Shown: one piece after another, positions 43,609 through 52,339 of the stretch | How positions within the stretch are numbered: position 1 is the stretch's first letter | How the letters are laid out: every line of letters begins with the position of its first letter | From: Microbacterium elymi | Lineage (GTDB): Bacteria > Actinomycetota > Actinomycetes > Actinomycetales > Microbacteriaceae | DNA: 64,000 nt | Assembly: GCF_021582895.2 (NCBI RefSeq) | Contig: NZ_CP091139.2 | Location: 2,790,001-2,854,000, forward strand | Direction: 5' to 3' | Notes under the pieces: model-generated | Told to the model about the DNA's origin: nothing | Database searches by the model: none | Seen by the model: the letters and a program-made list of their open reading frames with translations, nothing else | Position numbers and translations under genes: made by a program

Positions 43609-44248
43609 GTGGCCAAACTCTACTTCCGGTACGGGGCGATGAACTCCGGCAAGTCCACATCGCTCGCTGCAGGCCGCCTACAACTATGAGGAGCGCGGGC
43701 AGACCGTGCTGCTGGCCAAGCCCGAGATCGACACGAAGCACGCCGACCGCATCTCCAGCCGGCTGGGAGTCACCCGCGAGGTGGACTTCCTGATCCGTCC
43801 GGACGACGACCTGCGCGAGGTCTTCGGCCGCCACCGGGCGCGGGTGCGGCAGGATGCCGAGACCGCCCTGATCCCGACATCCACGGCAGACGTGGCCTGC
43901 CTGCTCATCGACGAGGCGCAGTTCCTGACCCGGGAGCAGGTCGACGACCTGCTGCGGATCGTCGTGCTGGACGGCGTGCCGGTGCTGGCATACGGAATCC
44001 GCACCGACTTCCAGACCCGCGCATTCCCCGGGTCGCGCCGACTGCTCGAACTCGCGCACAGCCTGGAGGAGCTGAAGACCATCTGCCGCTGCGGGCGCAA
44101 GGCGCTGTTCAACGCGCGGCTGGTCGGCGGGCGGTTCGTGTTCGAGGGCGACCAGGTCGCGATCGACGAGCTGACCGCGGACCGGGTCACGTACGAGTCG
44201 ATGTGCGCGGAGTGCTACCTGCGCGAGTCGGGCGGTCGCGTCGGCTGA
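43609..44248 (+). CDS. tdk: Thymidine kinase (one indel)
   Basis: This is a type II thymidine kinase for nucleotide salvage. The P-loop GAMNSGKST is at residues 9-17, after MAKLYFRY. The Walker B region is VACLLIDEAQFLTREQVDDL, the lasso/substrate segment is VPVLAYGIRTDFQTRAFPGS, and the zinc cysteines are in KTICRCGRKA and SMCAECYLRE. Start is GTG at 43609. One extra C near 43667 (GCTCGCTGC for GCTGCTGC) breaks the frame; removal gives STSLLQAAYNYEERGQ and 212 residues. Confidence 0.94.
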
Positions 44249-44251
44249 GGC

Positions 44252-45097
44252 CTATGCCCGCTCGGCGGCCCTGCCGGAGTGCCGCGGCGGCCACGGCACC
44301 AGCATCGACGTGGTCCGCTGATACTCGCGGTACGCCGGGTACTTGGCGGCCGAGATGGACTCGGTGAAGATCGTCGACCCGATGAACAGGATGCTCAGCA
44401 GTACCGCGCCGATGATCGTCGCATTCACCGCCCCGCCCCAGAATCCGGCGCCGGATGCCACGGCCGCCGTCGCTCCGAGGCCGTAGAACATCCACCACTG
44501 CAGCTGTTCGGCGAAGAAGTTCGGGTGCCGGCTGAACCGGAACAGTCCCGTCGTCGCGAAGCCCGGCTCGACGTGGCCGCCGGCCGTCTTCTTGGCCCGG
44601 TGGAAGTTCCACTGCTGCTGATCGGCGGCGAACTCGAGCGCGAGGAAGCCGAGGAACAGGACCGCGAAGATCGCGTCCGCCCCGGTCAAGGGAGCCGGAT
44701 GCTGCACCGCCACGAGCGCCGGCAGGGTGATGAGCACGAGCAGCGCGTTCTGGTACAGCACGATGAACAGCAGATTGAACACCTGGAACTGCCAGGGCTT
44801 CATGCGCCCGCGCAGGATCGCCCAGCGGTAGTCCTCCATGCCGGTGTAGCCGCCTCGGCGGGCGAAGTTGAAGGTGAGGCGGGTGCCCCACAGCGTGACC
44901 AGGACCGCCATGAGCACCGCACGGGCCGCATCGGACCCGCTCGCCAGGGCGGCGCCGGCGAAGATCCAGGCATAGACGACGGGGACGATCGACCAGAGCC
45001 GATCCACCCAGGAGGTGTCGCGGGTGATCAGCGAGGCGATCCAGCAGAACGCGCACACTGCGCCCGCCACGATGAGGACGATGCCGAGGGGAACCAC
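44252..45097 (-). CDS. DUF1295 membrane protein (steroid 5-alpha-reductase-like)
   Basis: This 281-residue integral membrane protein has about seven helices. It includes the family signature TGLFRFSRHPNFFAEQLQWW near residue 190 and the C-terminal TESISAAKYPAYREYQRTTS. DUF1295 belongs to the isoprenylcysteine methyltransferase/5-alpha-reductase fold, but bacterial substrates are unknown. It is divergent from the lactate operon; the two operators lie about 35 bases upstream of its start, so co-regulation is possible but not shown. Its 3' end converges with tdk. Confidence 0.85.
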   Translation of the reverse strand: MVPLGIVLIVAGAVCAFCWIASLITRDTSWVDRLWSIVPVVYAWIFAGAALASGSDAARAVLMAVLVTLWGTRLTFNFARRGGYTGMEDYRWAILRGRMKPWQFQVFNLLFIVLYQNALLVLITLPALVAVQHPAPLTGADAIFAVLFLGFLALEFAADQQQWNFHRAKKTAGGHVEPGFATTGLFRFSRHPNFFAEQLQWWMFYGLGATAAVASGAGFWGGAVNATIIGAVLLSILFIGSTIFTESISAAKYPAYREYQRTTSMLVPWPPRHSGRAAERA

Positions 45098-45130
45098 GTG
45101 CTCAGACTAGCGGCGCGACCCCGCCCTTGC

Positions 45131-45167
45131 GTGGTCAGACCACACAGGGATAGAGTGGTCTGACCAC
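45131..45167. promoter_or_regulatory. Pair of 13-base FadR/LldR-type operators
   Basis: Two perfect palindromes occur: GTGGTCAGACCAC at 45131-45143 and GTGGTCTGACCAC at 45155-45167, 24 bases centre to centre. They contain the TGGTC-N-GACCA core bound by FadR-subfamily GntR regulators. They lie 14 bases upstream of the GntR start, overlapping its likely promoter. Confidence 0.85.
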
Positions 45168-45180
45168 AGAGGAGGCGGCA

Positions 45181-45929
45181 ATGGCCGATGCCCCGGCGCG
45201 CGCGTGGCGCGTGGTGCTGGAGAAGATCGAGTCCGATCTGCTCGGCGGCGCCCTCGTTCCGGGAGACCACCTGCCGCCGGAGCGCGAGCTCGCGGCGCGT
45301 CTCGGCGTCGGCCGCTCGAGCGTGCGCGAGGCGCTGCGCGTCCTGGACGTGATGGGACTGATCCGCACCGGCACGGGTTCCGGGCCGACCTCGGGCGCGA
45401 TCGTCATCGCCACCCCGCAGGGCGGAATGTCGGCGCTGCCGGCTTGCAGGTGGCCGCGCAGGGCTTCCCGATCGACGACGTCGTGCGCACCCGGCTCGTC
45501 CTGGAGACCTCCGTCGCCGCGGACCTCGCCCGCGCCGCGGCCGACGCCCGCCATGCAGGCGAGTCCGATGCCGGCGCCCTGCACGACGCGCGCGCGGTGC
45601 TGGACGCGATGGATGCCGCGGACCTGACCCCGCAGGAGTTCCTCGCCTTGGACGCCCAGTTCCACACCGCGCTGGCCGAGGCATCCGGCAACGCGGTGGT
45701 GGCCGCCATGATGGCCGGCCTGCGCGAGGCGATCGAGTCGTACGTGCTCGCCGGCGCCCAGCGGGTGCCCGATTGGGACGACACGGTCGCCCGGCTGCGC
45801 GCCCAGCACCGCCAGATCGTCGACGCGATCGGCCTCGGCGACCCGGCGCGCGCCCGACGTCTCGTGCACGACCACATCACGGGCTACTACGCCCATGCCG
45901 GACTCACCCATGATCGAAAGGACCGCTGA
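45181..45929 (+). CDS. lldR: FadR-subfamily GntR regulator of lactate utilisation (two indels)
   Basis: The N-terminal winged HTH reads GALVPGDHLPPERELAARLG and VGRSSVREALRVLDVMGLIR, the GntR signature. The C-terminal FCD domain contains VVRTRLVLETSVAADLARAA, FLALDAQFHTALAEASGN (metal-binding Asp/His) and RLRAQHRQIVDAIGLGDPA. Two extra bases near 45440-45446 (GCTGCCGGCTTGC for GCTGCGGCTGC) shift the frame; correction gives MSALRLQVAAQGF. The gene is 248 codons after correction. It overlaps the lldD start by one base (TGATG). The name is inferred from its operon partner and its operators; lactate would be the inducer. Confidence 0.85.
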
Positions 45930-47212
45930 TGGTCACCAGGCAGCTTCCGAACCTCGGCGACATCTTCGAGCTGATGCAGTTCAAGAAGCCCGAACTCGAT
46001 CTGCGCAAGCGCCGCCTGGATGCCGCGCTGACGATCGCCGACCTGCGCACGATCGCCAAGCGCCGCACGCCGAAGGCCGCGTTCGACTACACCGACGGCG
46101 CGGCCGAGGGAGAGCTGTCGATCGCCCGGGCGCGACAGGCGTTCGAGGACGTGGAGTTCCACCCCGGCATCCTCAAGCCCGCGCCCTCGGTCGACATGTC
46201 GTGCGAGATCCTCGGCAGGCGGTCGGCGCTGCCGTTCGGCATAGCGCCGACCGGCTTCACCCGGCTGATGCAGACCGAGGGCGAGATCGCCGGAGCAGGC
46301 GCAAGCCGGAGCCGCCGGCATCCCGTTCACCCTCTCGACCCTGGGCACCACGTCGATCGAAGAGGTGAAGAAGGCCAACCCGCACGGGCGCAACTGGTTC
46401 CAGCTGTACGTCATGCGCGACCGCGAGATCTCGTACGGGCTGACGCGCCGCGCCGCCGCGGCCGGATTCGACACGCTGTTCTTCACCGTCGACACCCCGG
46501 TCGCCGGCGCTCGCCTGCGCGACAAGCGCAATGGCTTCTCCATTCCGCCGCAGCTGACCCTGGGCACCATCGTGAACGCGATTCCGCGGCCGTGGTGGTG
46601 GATCGACTTCCTCACCACGCCCAAGCTCGAGTTCGCGTCGCTGTCGACGACGGGCGGCACCGTCGGCGAGCTGCTGGATGCCGCGATGGACCCGACGATC
46701 AGCTACGACGATCTCGAGGTGATCCGGGGGATGTGGCCCGGCAAGATCGTGATCAAGGGCGTGCAGAACGTCGAGGACGCGAAGAAGCTGATCGATCTGG
46801 GCGTGGATGGGATCGTGCTGTCCAACCACGGCGGACGCCAGCTCGACCGGGCGCCGATCCCGTTCCGGCTGCTGCCCAGGTGGTGCGCGAGGTGGGCAAG
46901 GACGCCACGGTCATGGTCGACACCGGCATCATGAACGGCGCCGACATCGTGGCATCCGTCGCCCTGGGGGCGAAGTTCACCCTGATCGGACGCGCGTACC
47001 TGTACGGACTGATGGCCGGCGGCCGCCAGGGCGTCGACCGTACCATCGAGATCCTGCGCAGCGAGATCGAGCGCACGATGAAGCTGCTCGGCGTCTCGTC
47101 GCTCGGCGAGCTGACGCCGAAGCACGTCACGCAGCTGACCCGTCTGACGCCGGTGGCGGGACAGGCGCGGAGCGCGCCGACCCGGGCACCGCGCGCACGC
47201 ACCACCCGCTGA
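45929..47212 (+). CDS. lldD: L-lactate dehydrogenase, FMN-dependent quinone type (two indels)
   Basis: LldD oxidises L-lactate to pyruvate at the membrane using FMN. The protein has [68 protein letters not shown] and [19 protein letters not shown]. The catalytic His is in [17 protein letters not shown], followed by [20 protein letters not shown]. An extra A near 46306 (GCAAGC for GCAGC) and a lost C near 46873 cancel; correction gives [13 protein letters not shown] and [13 protein letters not shown]. It is the second gene of the lldR-lldD operon. Confidence 0.94.
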   Translation: MVTRQLPNLGDIFELMQFKKPELDLRKRRLDAALTIADLRTIAKRRTPKAAFDYTDGAAEGELSIARARQAFEDVEFHPGILKPAPSVDMSCEILGRRSALPFGIAPTGFTRLMQTEGEIAGAGASRSRRHPVHPLDPGHHVDRRGEEGQPARAQLVPAVRHARPRDLVRADAPRRRGRIRHAVLHRRHPGRRRSPARQAQWLLHSAAADPGHHRERDSAAVVVDRLPHHAQARVRVAVDDGRHRRRAAGCRDGPDDQLRRSRGDPGDVARQDRDQGRAERRGREEADRSGRGWDRAVQPRRTPARPGADPVPAAAQVVREVGKDATVMVDTGIMNGADIVASVALGAKFTLIGRAYLYGLMAGGRQGVDRTIEILRSEIERTMKLLGVSSLGELTPKHVTQLTRLTPVAGQARSAPTRAPRARTTR

Positions 47213-47333
47213 AGTCGGACCGCCGGCATCGGCGGGTGGATGCCGCAGCCCGGTCGCGCTTTGCATGTCCGGTCGACGCAGATGGTCGTGATCGGCTGCG
47301 GAAGATGACCGTTCGCGTCGACCGAACCGCGGG

Positions 47334-48088
47334 CTACAGGGTCGGGAGGAGTCGATCGAGGAAGGCGGCGGTGTCCTCCCACCCGGTGACGGCCTGGCAG
47401 GCCACGCCGAGTGCGAGCACCGGGTAGTCGTTGCCGTCCGGGTCGAGCCGGTCGCCGACGAACAGCATGTCGTCGAGCGGGATGCCGGTCTGCTCCGCCA
47501 GCGTTGCATGCCGTAGGCCTTGTCGATGCCGCGGTGGGTGATGTCGACGCTGGTCGAGCCGCCCGAGCGCACCTCGAGATCCGGCAGCCGTGAGGCCACC
47601 GCCGCCCGCAGCGTGTTCTTCTTCTCGCCGGTCGGGTCCCAGACCGACTTGGCATGCAGCGGCGCCTGCTGTCCGAGAGCGGAGAACGTGATCTGCGAGC
47701 CCCGATCCTCCAGGATCGGGCCCCAGGCCTCGGCCTCCCAGTATCCGAGCCGGCGGGCTTCGTCCTCGATGGCGCCCAGCGCGCGGGACTTCTCGTCGTC
47801 GGTGAGCGCGTGTGCGTACACGGTGCGCACCCCGTCCGCGGTCAGCCGGTAGTACTGCGTGCCGCAGGTGGGCAGCAGGTGGATGCGGTCGCGCACGGCG
47901 GGTGCGGCATCCGGCAGCCGGTCCACCACCTGGGTGGTGAACTGCGCGAGCTGTCCGCCGGAGATGATCGCGACCTGCACGCGCTCGGCCAGCGCGATCA
48001 GCAGTGCGCCGATGCGCGGGTCGATCGCCGCCTTGGACGGCGCCAGCGTGTCGTCGAGATCGAAGGCGATCAGGCGGGGGCTCGGCAT
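47334..48088 (-). CDS. HAD-IIB phosphatase (Cof/sucrose-phosphatase-like, one indel)
   Basis: The protein begins RLIAFDLDDTLAPSKAAID, with the HAD nucleophile DLDDT. Motif II is in VQVAIISGGQLAQF, and motifs III/IV are in STSVDITHRGIDKAYG and DDMLFVGDRLDPDGNDYPV. The cap between motifs II and III marks subclass IIB, as in phosphomannomutase and mannosyl-3-phosphoglycerate phosphatase. One base is missing near 47505; correction gives KAYGMQTLAEQTGIPLD, 251 residues. It is close to tRNA-Pro, which reads in the same direction. The substrate is unknown. Confidence 0.85.
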
Positions 48089-48138
48089 GCAGGGTCCTCT
48101 CTACAGCAAAGGCTCCACCGCAGTGGAGCCTTTGATTG

Positions 48139-48212
<74 letters not shown>

Positions 48213-48275
48213 TGGCAACCGTTCGAGTCTACCCGATCGCCGGGGGTGGTCCGAACCGCAGGGATGCCGAACCCA

Positions 48276-50643
48276 TCAGTGCCCGTGTCGAGGCGGCTTG
48301 GTCGGGGCCGGTGGCGGCGACGGCTTCGTCGTCGGCGCCGGTGGCGGCGACGGCGTGCTCGTCGGCCCCGGCGAGGAGTGCTCTCCGGTGCCGCCCCCTT
48401 GTCGCCCTTGTGCTTCTTGGCGGTGTGCCCCCAGTTCGGGTAGTGGCCGGAGAACACGATCAGCTTCGCCTCGGGATCGGGCAGCGGCCCGCCCGGATAG
48501 TACTTGTCGGCGGCGCGCTGGATCCGCTCCGACATGGGGTAGCGGATCTCGGCGAGGTCGGTGCCCCGGTAATACCAGGTGTACATGTCGAGGTCCGGAT
48601 CCCCGTGATTGTCGGTGATCCCCGACCACACCAGCGAGGTCATCGCCGAACTCGACGTGATCAGCCAGGTCTGCTCGCCGTTGTGCGTGCCGGTCTTGCC
48701 GAACAGCGGCGTGCCGTCGTTCGGGTTCGCGACCGCGGCCGTCCCGCCCGGGCGCAGGCACCCCTGCAGAGCGTATTCCGCGGTGGCGGCGATGCCGGGG
48801 TCGATCGCCTGGGTGCAGGTGCGCTCGGGCACCGGGCGATCCTTGCCGTCGGCATCCGTCACCCGCGCGATGACGCGCGGCTGGCAGAACTTCCCGTGGT
48901 TGGCGATGGCCGCGTACGCGCCGGCCATCGCGATCGGCGAGACCGAGTTGGACCCGAGCACCGAGAAGAGGTCGGTCATCTGCACCGGGCCGTGGCCGTT
49001 GGCCAGCGTCACGCCGAGCTTCGTGGCATCCTTCATCACGGTGCACAGGTCGAGCTTGGCGGCCATCGCGAGGTAGCCCGAGTTCAGCGACTGGGCGGTG
49101 AACTGCATCGGCGTGCCGTAGTAGCCGGCCTCGTGCCGGAAGTTCTGGATGATCGTGTCGTGCGTGTTCGTCCAGTCGCCCTGGCACGAGTTCGTGATGT
49201 GCGGGATGACCCGGACGTTGCCGTTCACGACCTCGTTGACGGAATGGCCGGCCTGCAGCCACGCGAGCAGGGTGAACAGCTTGAACGACGAGCCGGCCTC
49301 GAACCCGTTCGCACCCTGCATGCTGTTTCCGGCATATACGACGCTGGTCTGTCCGGAGTCGGGGGACGAGGATGTCGTGCTGTAGTGCGTGTTCTGCGCG
49401 ATGGAGAGGATGTCGCCGGTCTTCGGCTGGATGTTCACGACCGTCGAGCCGTAGCCGTAGTCGGGCCACTTCGAGGGCGCGTATTTCGCGACTGTGTCCT
49501 GGGCGACCTTCTGCAGGCGCGGGTCGAGGGTCGTGTAGACCTTCAGCCCCCCTTGGCGCAGCGCCTGCTCGCGGTCCGGCGCCGTCTTGCCGAACGCCGG
49601 ATCGCTTCTGATGATCGAGGTCACGTACTGGCAGAAGTACTGCACGCTCGTGCTCGCGCATCCGGTGGCGGGTGCGGTGATCTTCGGTCTGATCGGCGCC
49701 CTCATCGCGGCCCCGTACTGTGCATCGGTGATCTTGCCTCCCGCCTTCATCCGGCCCAGCACATACTCCTGCCGCTGCTTGGTGAGGGCGTAGTGGTTGG
49801 CGTCGCCGTTGGCGGGGTCCTTCGGGTGGTCGATGCGGTAGGTGTTCGGGTTCTGGACCATGCCCGCCAGGGTGGCCGCCTGGCCGAGATCAAGTCTGCT
49901 GGCATGCACGCCGAAGTAGTACTCGGATGCCGCCTCGATGCCGTACGTCACTCCGCCGAAGTTCGCGATGTTCAGATAGGCGAGCAGGATCTGGTCCTTT
50001 GAGTACTTCTGCGAAAGGGATATCGCGTACCGCATCTCCTGCAGCTTGCGGGCGTAGCCCTCGGGGCCGTTGTCGTTGGTGGCCTCGTTGTAGCAGGCCT
50101 GGATCGCGGCGTCCTTCTTGGCCTGCGTCAGACTCTGGTCGTCGACCGAGCCGTAGCAGTCCTGCACGAGGACGTTCTTGACATACTGCTGGCTGATCGA
50201 GGATCCACCCTGGACGTTGCTGTCGCCCTGGAGGTTGGAGAGCACAGCGCGGGTGGTGCCGAGCAGGTCGATGCCGCCCTCGTCGTAGAACCGCGGGTCC
50301 TCGCTGGAGAGGATCGCGTCGTACATCACCGGTGCGATCTGGTTCCAGGTGACCGGGACGCGGTTCTGGTCGTAGAACCGCGTGAGCACCTGTTCGCGGC
50401 CGGTGGCCGGGTTCTTCGCGTAGATGGTGGTGGGCAGGCTCGAGCGGGTCGATCTGCAAGCTCGCTGGGGAGGCTGTCGAACGTGTTGATCGCGGTCGTG
50501 GCCGCGGCGCTCGCCGTCGCGACGGCTGGTGTCACGGCAGCCGTGATCAGCACCCCGGCGATGCCGCTGAGTGCGACGAGCCCGATCAGCCCGCCGACGA
50601 CCCCGAGTGGGTGCCTTCCATTCCACTTCGCTGCGTTGGGCAC
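48276..50643 (-). CDS. Class A penicillin-binding protein (three indels)
   Basis: This is a bifunctional peptidoglycan synthase. It has an N-terminal membrane anchor (GVVGGLIGLVALSGIAGVLI), then a GT51 glycosyltransferase with AILSSEDPRFYDEGGIDLLG, QGGSSISQQYVKNVLVQ and YLNIANFGGVTYGIEAASEY. The transpeptidase domain has SxxK in GFEAGSSFKLFTLLAW, SxN in AQSLNSGYLAMAAKLD and KTG in PLFGKTGTHNGEQTWL. The tail is a proline-rich repeat (TPSPPPAPT). Indels are near 50453 (GCTTGC for GCTGC), 50440 (C-run) and 48402 (G-run). It closely resembles the second PBP at 52336-54968 over its whole length but lacks that protein's PASTA domains. Confidence 0.93.
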
Positions 50644-50724
50644 GTTCGCGACGTTATGCCCGGAGCCTGGAAATCGGGTGGATGTCGGGTGGAGCGGGGA
50701 TGGGCGGACAGGGTCGGGTTCGGG

Positions 50725-51372
50725 TCAGAGCACGGTCAGTCCGAGCTGCTCCGCGAAGAACGGCGCGAGCTTGCCGAGCTGCGTCTCGTCGATGACGGCG
50801 CCCTTCAGCCCCTCGATGCCCACGATCCGCGAGAGCTCGAGGCCGCGCAGATCGACGTGCGCGAGTGTGGCGCCGGGCACCTCGAGCGTTCCGAGCCGGC
50901 TTCCGGCGAAGCTGACGCGAGTGGCCTTCGCCGATGTCAGGTCCAGCTCGTCGATCTGGCAGTCGTCGAAGACGACGTCGGTCAGCGCACTGCCGCGCAG
51001 GTTGACGTATCCGAGCTTGCATCCGGTGAGCCGGATGCCGCTCCAGCCGCTGCCGTAGGTCTCGAACGAGCCGATGCGCGAGTGGCTGATGTCCACGTCG
51101 CGCAGGGTCGCCGAGACGGCCGACATCGTGGCGCCGTCGGCCGAGTCGATCGTGCAGTCCACCATCCGGATGCCGCGACTCCTCAACCCGCCGAGGGCGA
51201 GCCCGTCGAACGCGCACTCGGTGAACGTCAGGTCGGGCAGATCGCGGTCGGCAAGCGATGCCCCGATGAACCGCAGCCCGTCGAAGGCGTCGCCGGGAAG
51301 GACGTCCGCGAGGTCGCCGTCCTCGAGATCGGTCAGGCGGGGCGGCTGGAATCGCGGGGCGTGCACAGGCAT
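50725..51372 (-). CDS. Pentapeptide-repeat protein
   Basis: This 215-residue protein is built of A(D/N)LXX-type pentapeptide repeats: DGLRFIGASLADRDLPDLTF, FDGLALGGLRSRGIRMVDC and LTGCKLGYVNLRGSALTDV. They would form a right-handed quadrilateral beta-helix. It has no signal peptide and no transmembrane helix. Some such proteins mimic DNA and protect gyrase, but nothing here shows that role. It lies between the two PBP genes. The frame is intact. Confidence 0.88.
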   Translation of the reverse strand: MPVHAPRFQPPRLTDLEDGDLADVLPGDAFDGLRFIGASLADRDLPDLTFTECAFDGLALGGLRSRGIRMVDCTIDSADGATMSAVSATLRDVDISHSRIGSFETYGSGWSGIRLTGCKLGYVNLRGSALTDVVFDDCQIDELDLTSAKATRVSFAGSRLGTLEVPGATLAHVDLRGLELSRIVGIEGLKGAVIDETQLGKLAPFFAEQLGLTVL

Positions 51373-51406
51373 GCGGTCACCCTATCCCGGGGCGCGGCTC
51401 GCGCCG

Positions 51407-52339
51407 CTACCGCGGCAGCAGGGTGATGAGGGACGCCTCGGGGCGGCAGGCGAACCGCACGGGCGCGTAGATCGAGTGGCCGATGCCGGCGCTGACGTTC
51501 AACGGCACGGTACGGCCGCCGTGGGTCCAGCCGCTCAGTCCGCGGGCCTGATCCAGTGGGATGTCGCAGTTCGCGACGAGCGCCTTCGGCGAGAACGGGA
51601 TGCGCACCTGGCCGCCGTGCGTGTGCCCGGCGAACAGCGCCTCGGCGCCCAGTTCGACGAAGCGGTCGAGCACGCGGCGGTACGGTGCGTGGGTGACGCC
51701 CCAGGTCAGGTCGGCGCCGGTCCCGAGCGCCGCCATCGCATCCGGCAGTGCGTCGAGATCGTCCCAGTCCCGGTGCGCGTCGTTGACGCCGAATGCGTCG
51801 ATGCGCAGCCCGTTCACCGCGATCGATGCAGCGGCGTTGTTGATGCCCGTCCAGCCGAGTTCGTCCGACAGGAAGGCATCCAGGGCCGTGACATCCACCG
51901 GCTCCGCCTCGATGACGTGGCGCGACGGCCCGGAGAAGTACTTGAACGGGTTGCGCGGCGACGGTGCGACGTGATCGTTCGATCCGTGCACGAACAGGCC
52001 CGGGATGCCGCGGAACGGCGCGAATGCATCACGGATGCCCGCGAGCCCGTCGATGTGGCCGATGTTGTCGCCGGTGTTCACGATCACGTCCGGCCGCAGC
52101 GCGGCCAGCGACGCGATCCATCGCTGCTTGCGGTGCTGCCAGGGCGCCATGTGCGCGTCCGACAGGTGCAGCACGCGGATCGGCGCGGCGCCGGGCGGCA
52201 GCATCCGCAGCACGTGGCGGCGCACCGTGAACAGATAGCGTTCGATGCCGATGCCCCAGACCGCGGCGCCGACGCCGACCGCCCCCACCGTGCCGAGCAC
52301 GGTGAGGGCGGTGCGCGCGGGGGAGTCGGCGCGGGTCAA
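51407..52339 (-). CDS. Metallophosphoesterase with N-terminal membrane anchor
   Basis: This is a calcineurin-like phosphoesterase of 310 residues. Metal motifs are DAHM in IRVLHLSDAHMAPW, GDN in DVIVNTGDNIGHIDG, the N-D-H block in LFVHGSNDHVAPSPRNPF, THAP in LTWGVTHAPYRRV and GHTHGGQ in ALFAGHTHGGQVRI. A hydrophobic segment at residues 12-28 suggests membrane attachment with an outside domain, as in YkuE/YaeI. The start appears to be a TTG at 52339 overlapping the PBP stop (TTGA), implying translational coupling. Cell-envelope lipid or wall-related phosphoester hydrolysis is likely but unproven. Confidence 0.88.
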   Translation of the reverse strand: MTRADSPARTALTVLGTVGAVGVGAAVWGIGIERYLFTVRRHVLRMLPPGAAPIRVLHLSDAHMAPWQHRKQRWIASLAALRPDVIVNTGDNIGHIDGLAGIRDAFAPFRGIPGLFVHGSNDHVAPSPRNPFKYFSGPSRHVIEAEPVDVTALDAFLSDELGWTGINNAAASIAVNGLRIDAFGVNDAHRDWDDLDALPDAMAALGTGADLTWGVTHAPYRRVLDRFVELGAEALFAGHTHGGQVRIPFSPKALVANCDIPLDQARGLSGWTHGGRTVPLNVSAGIGHSIYAPVRFACRPEASLITLLPR

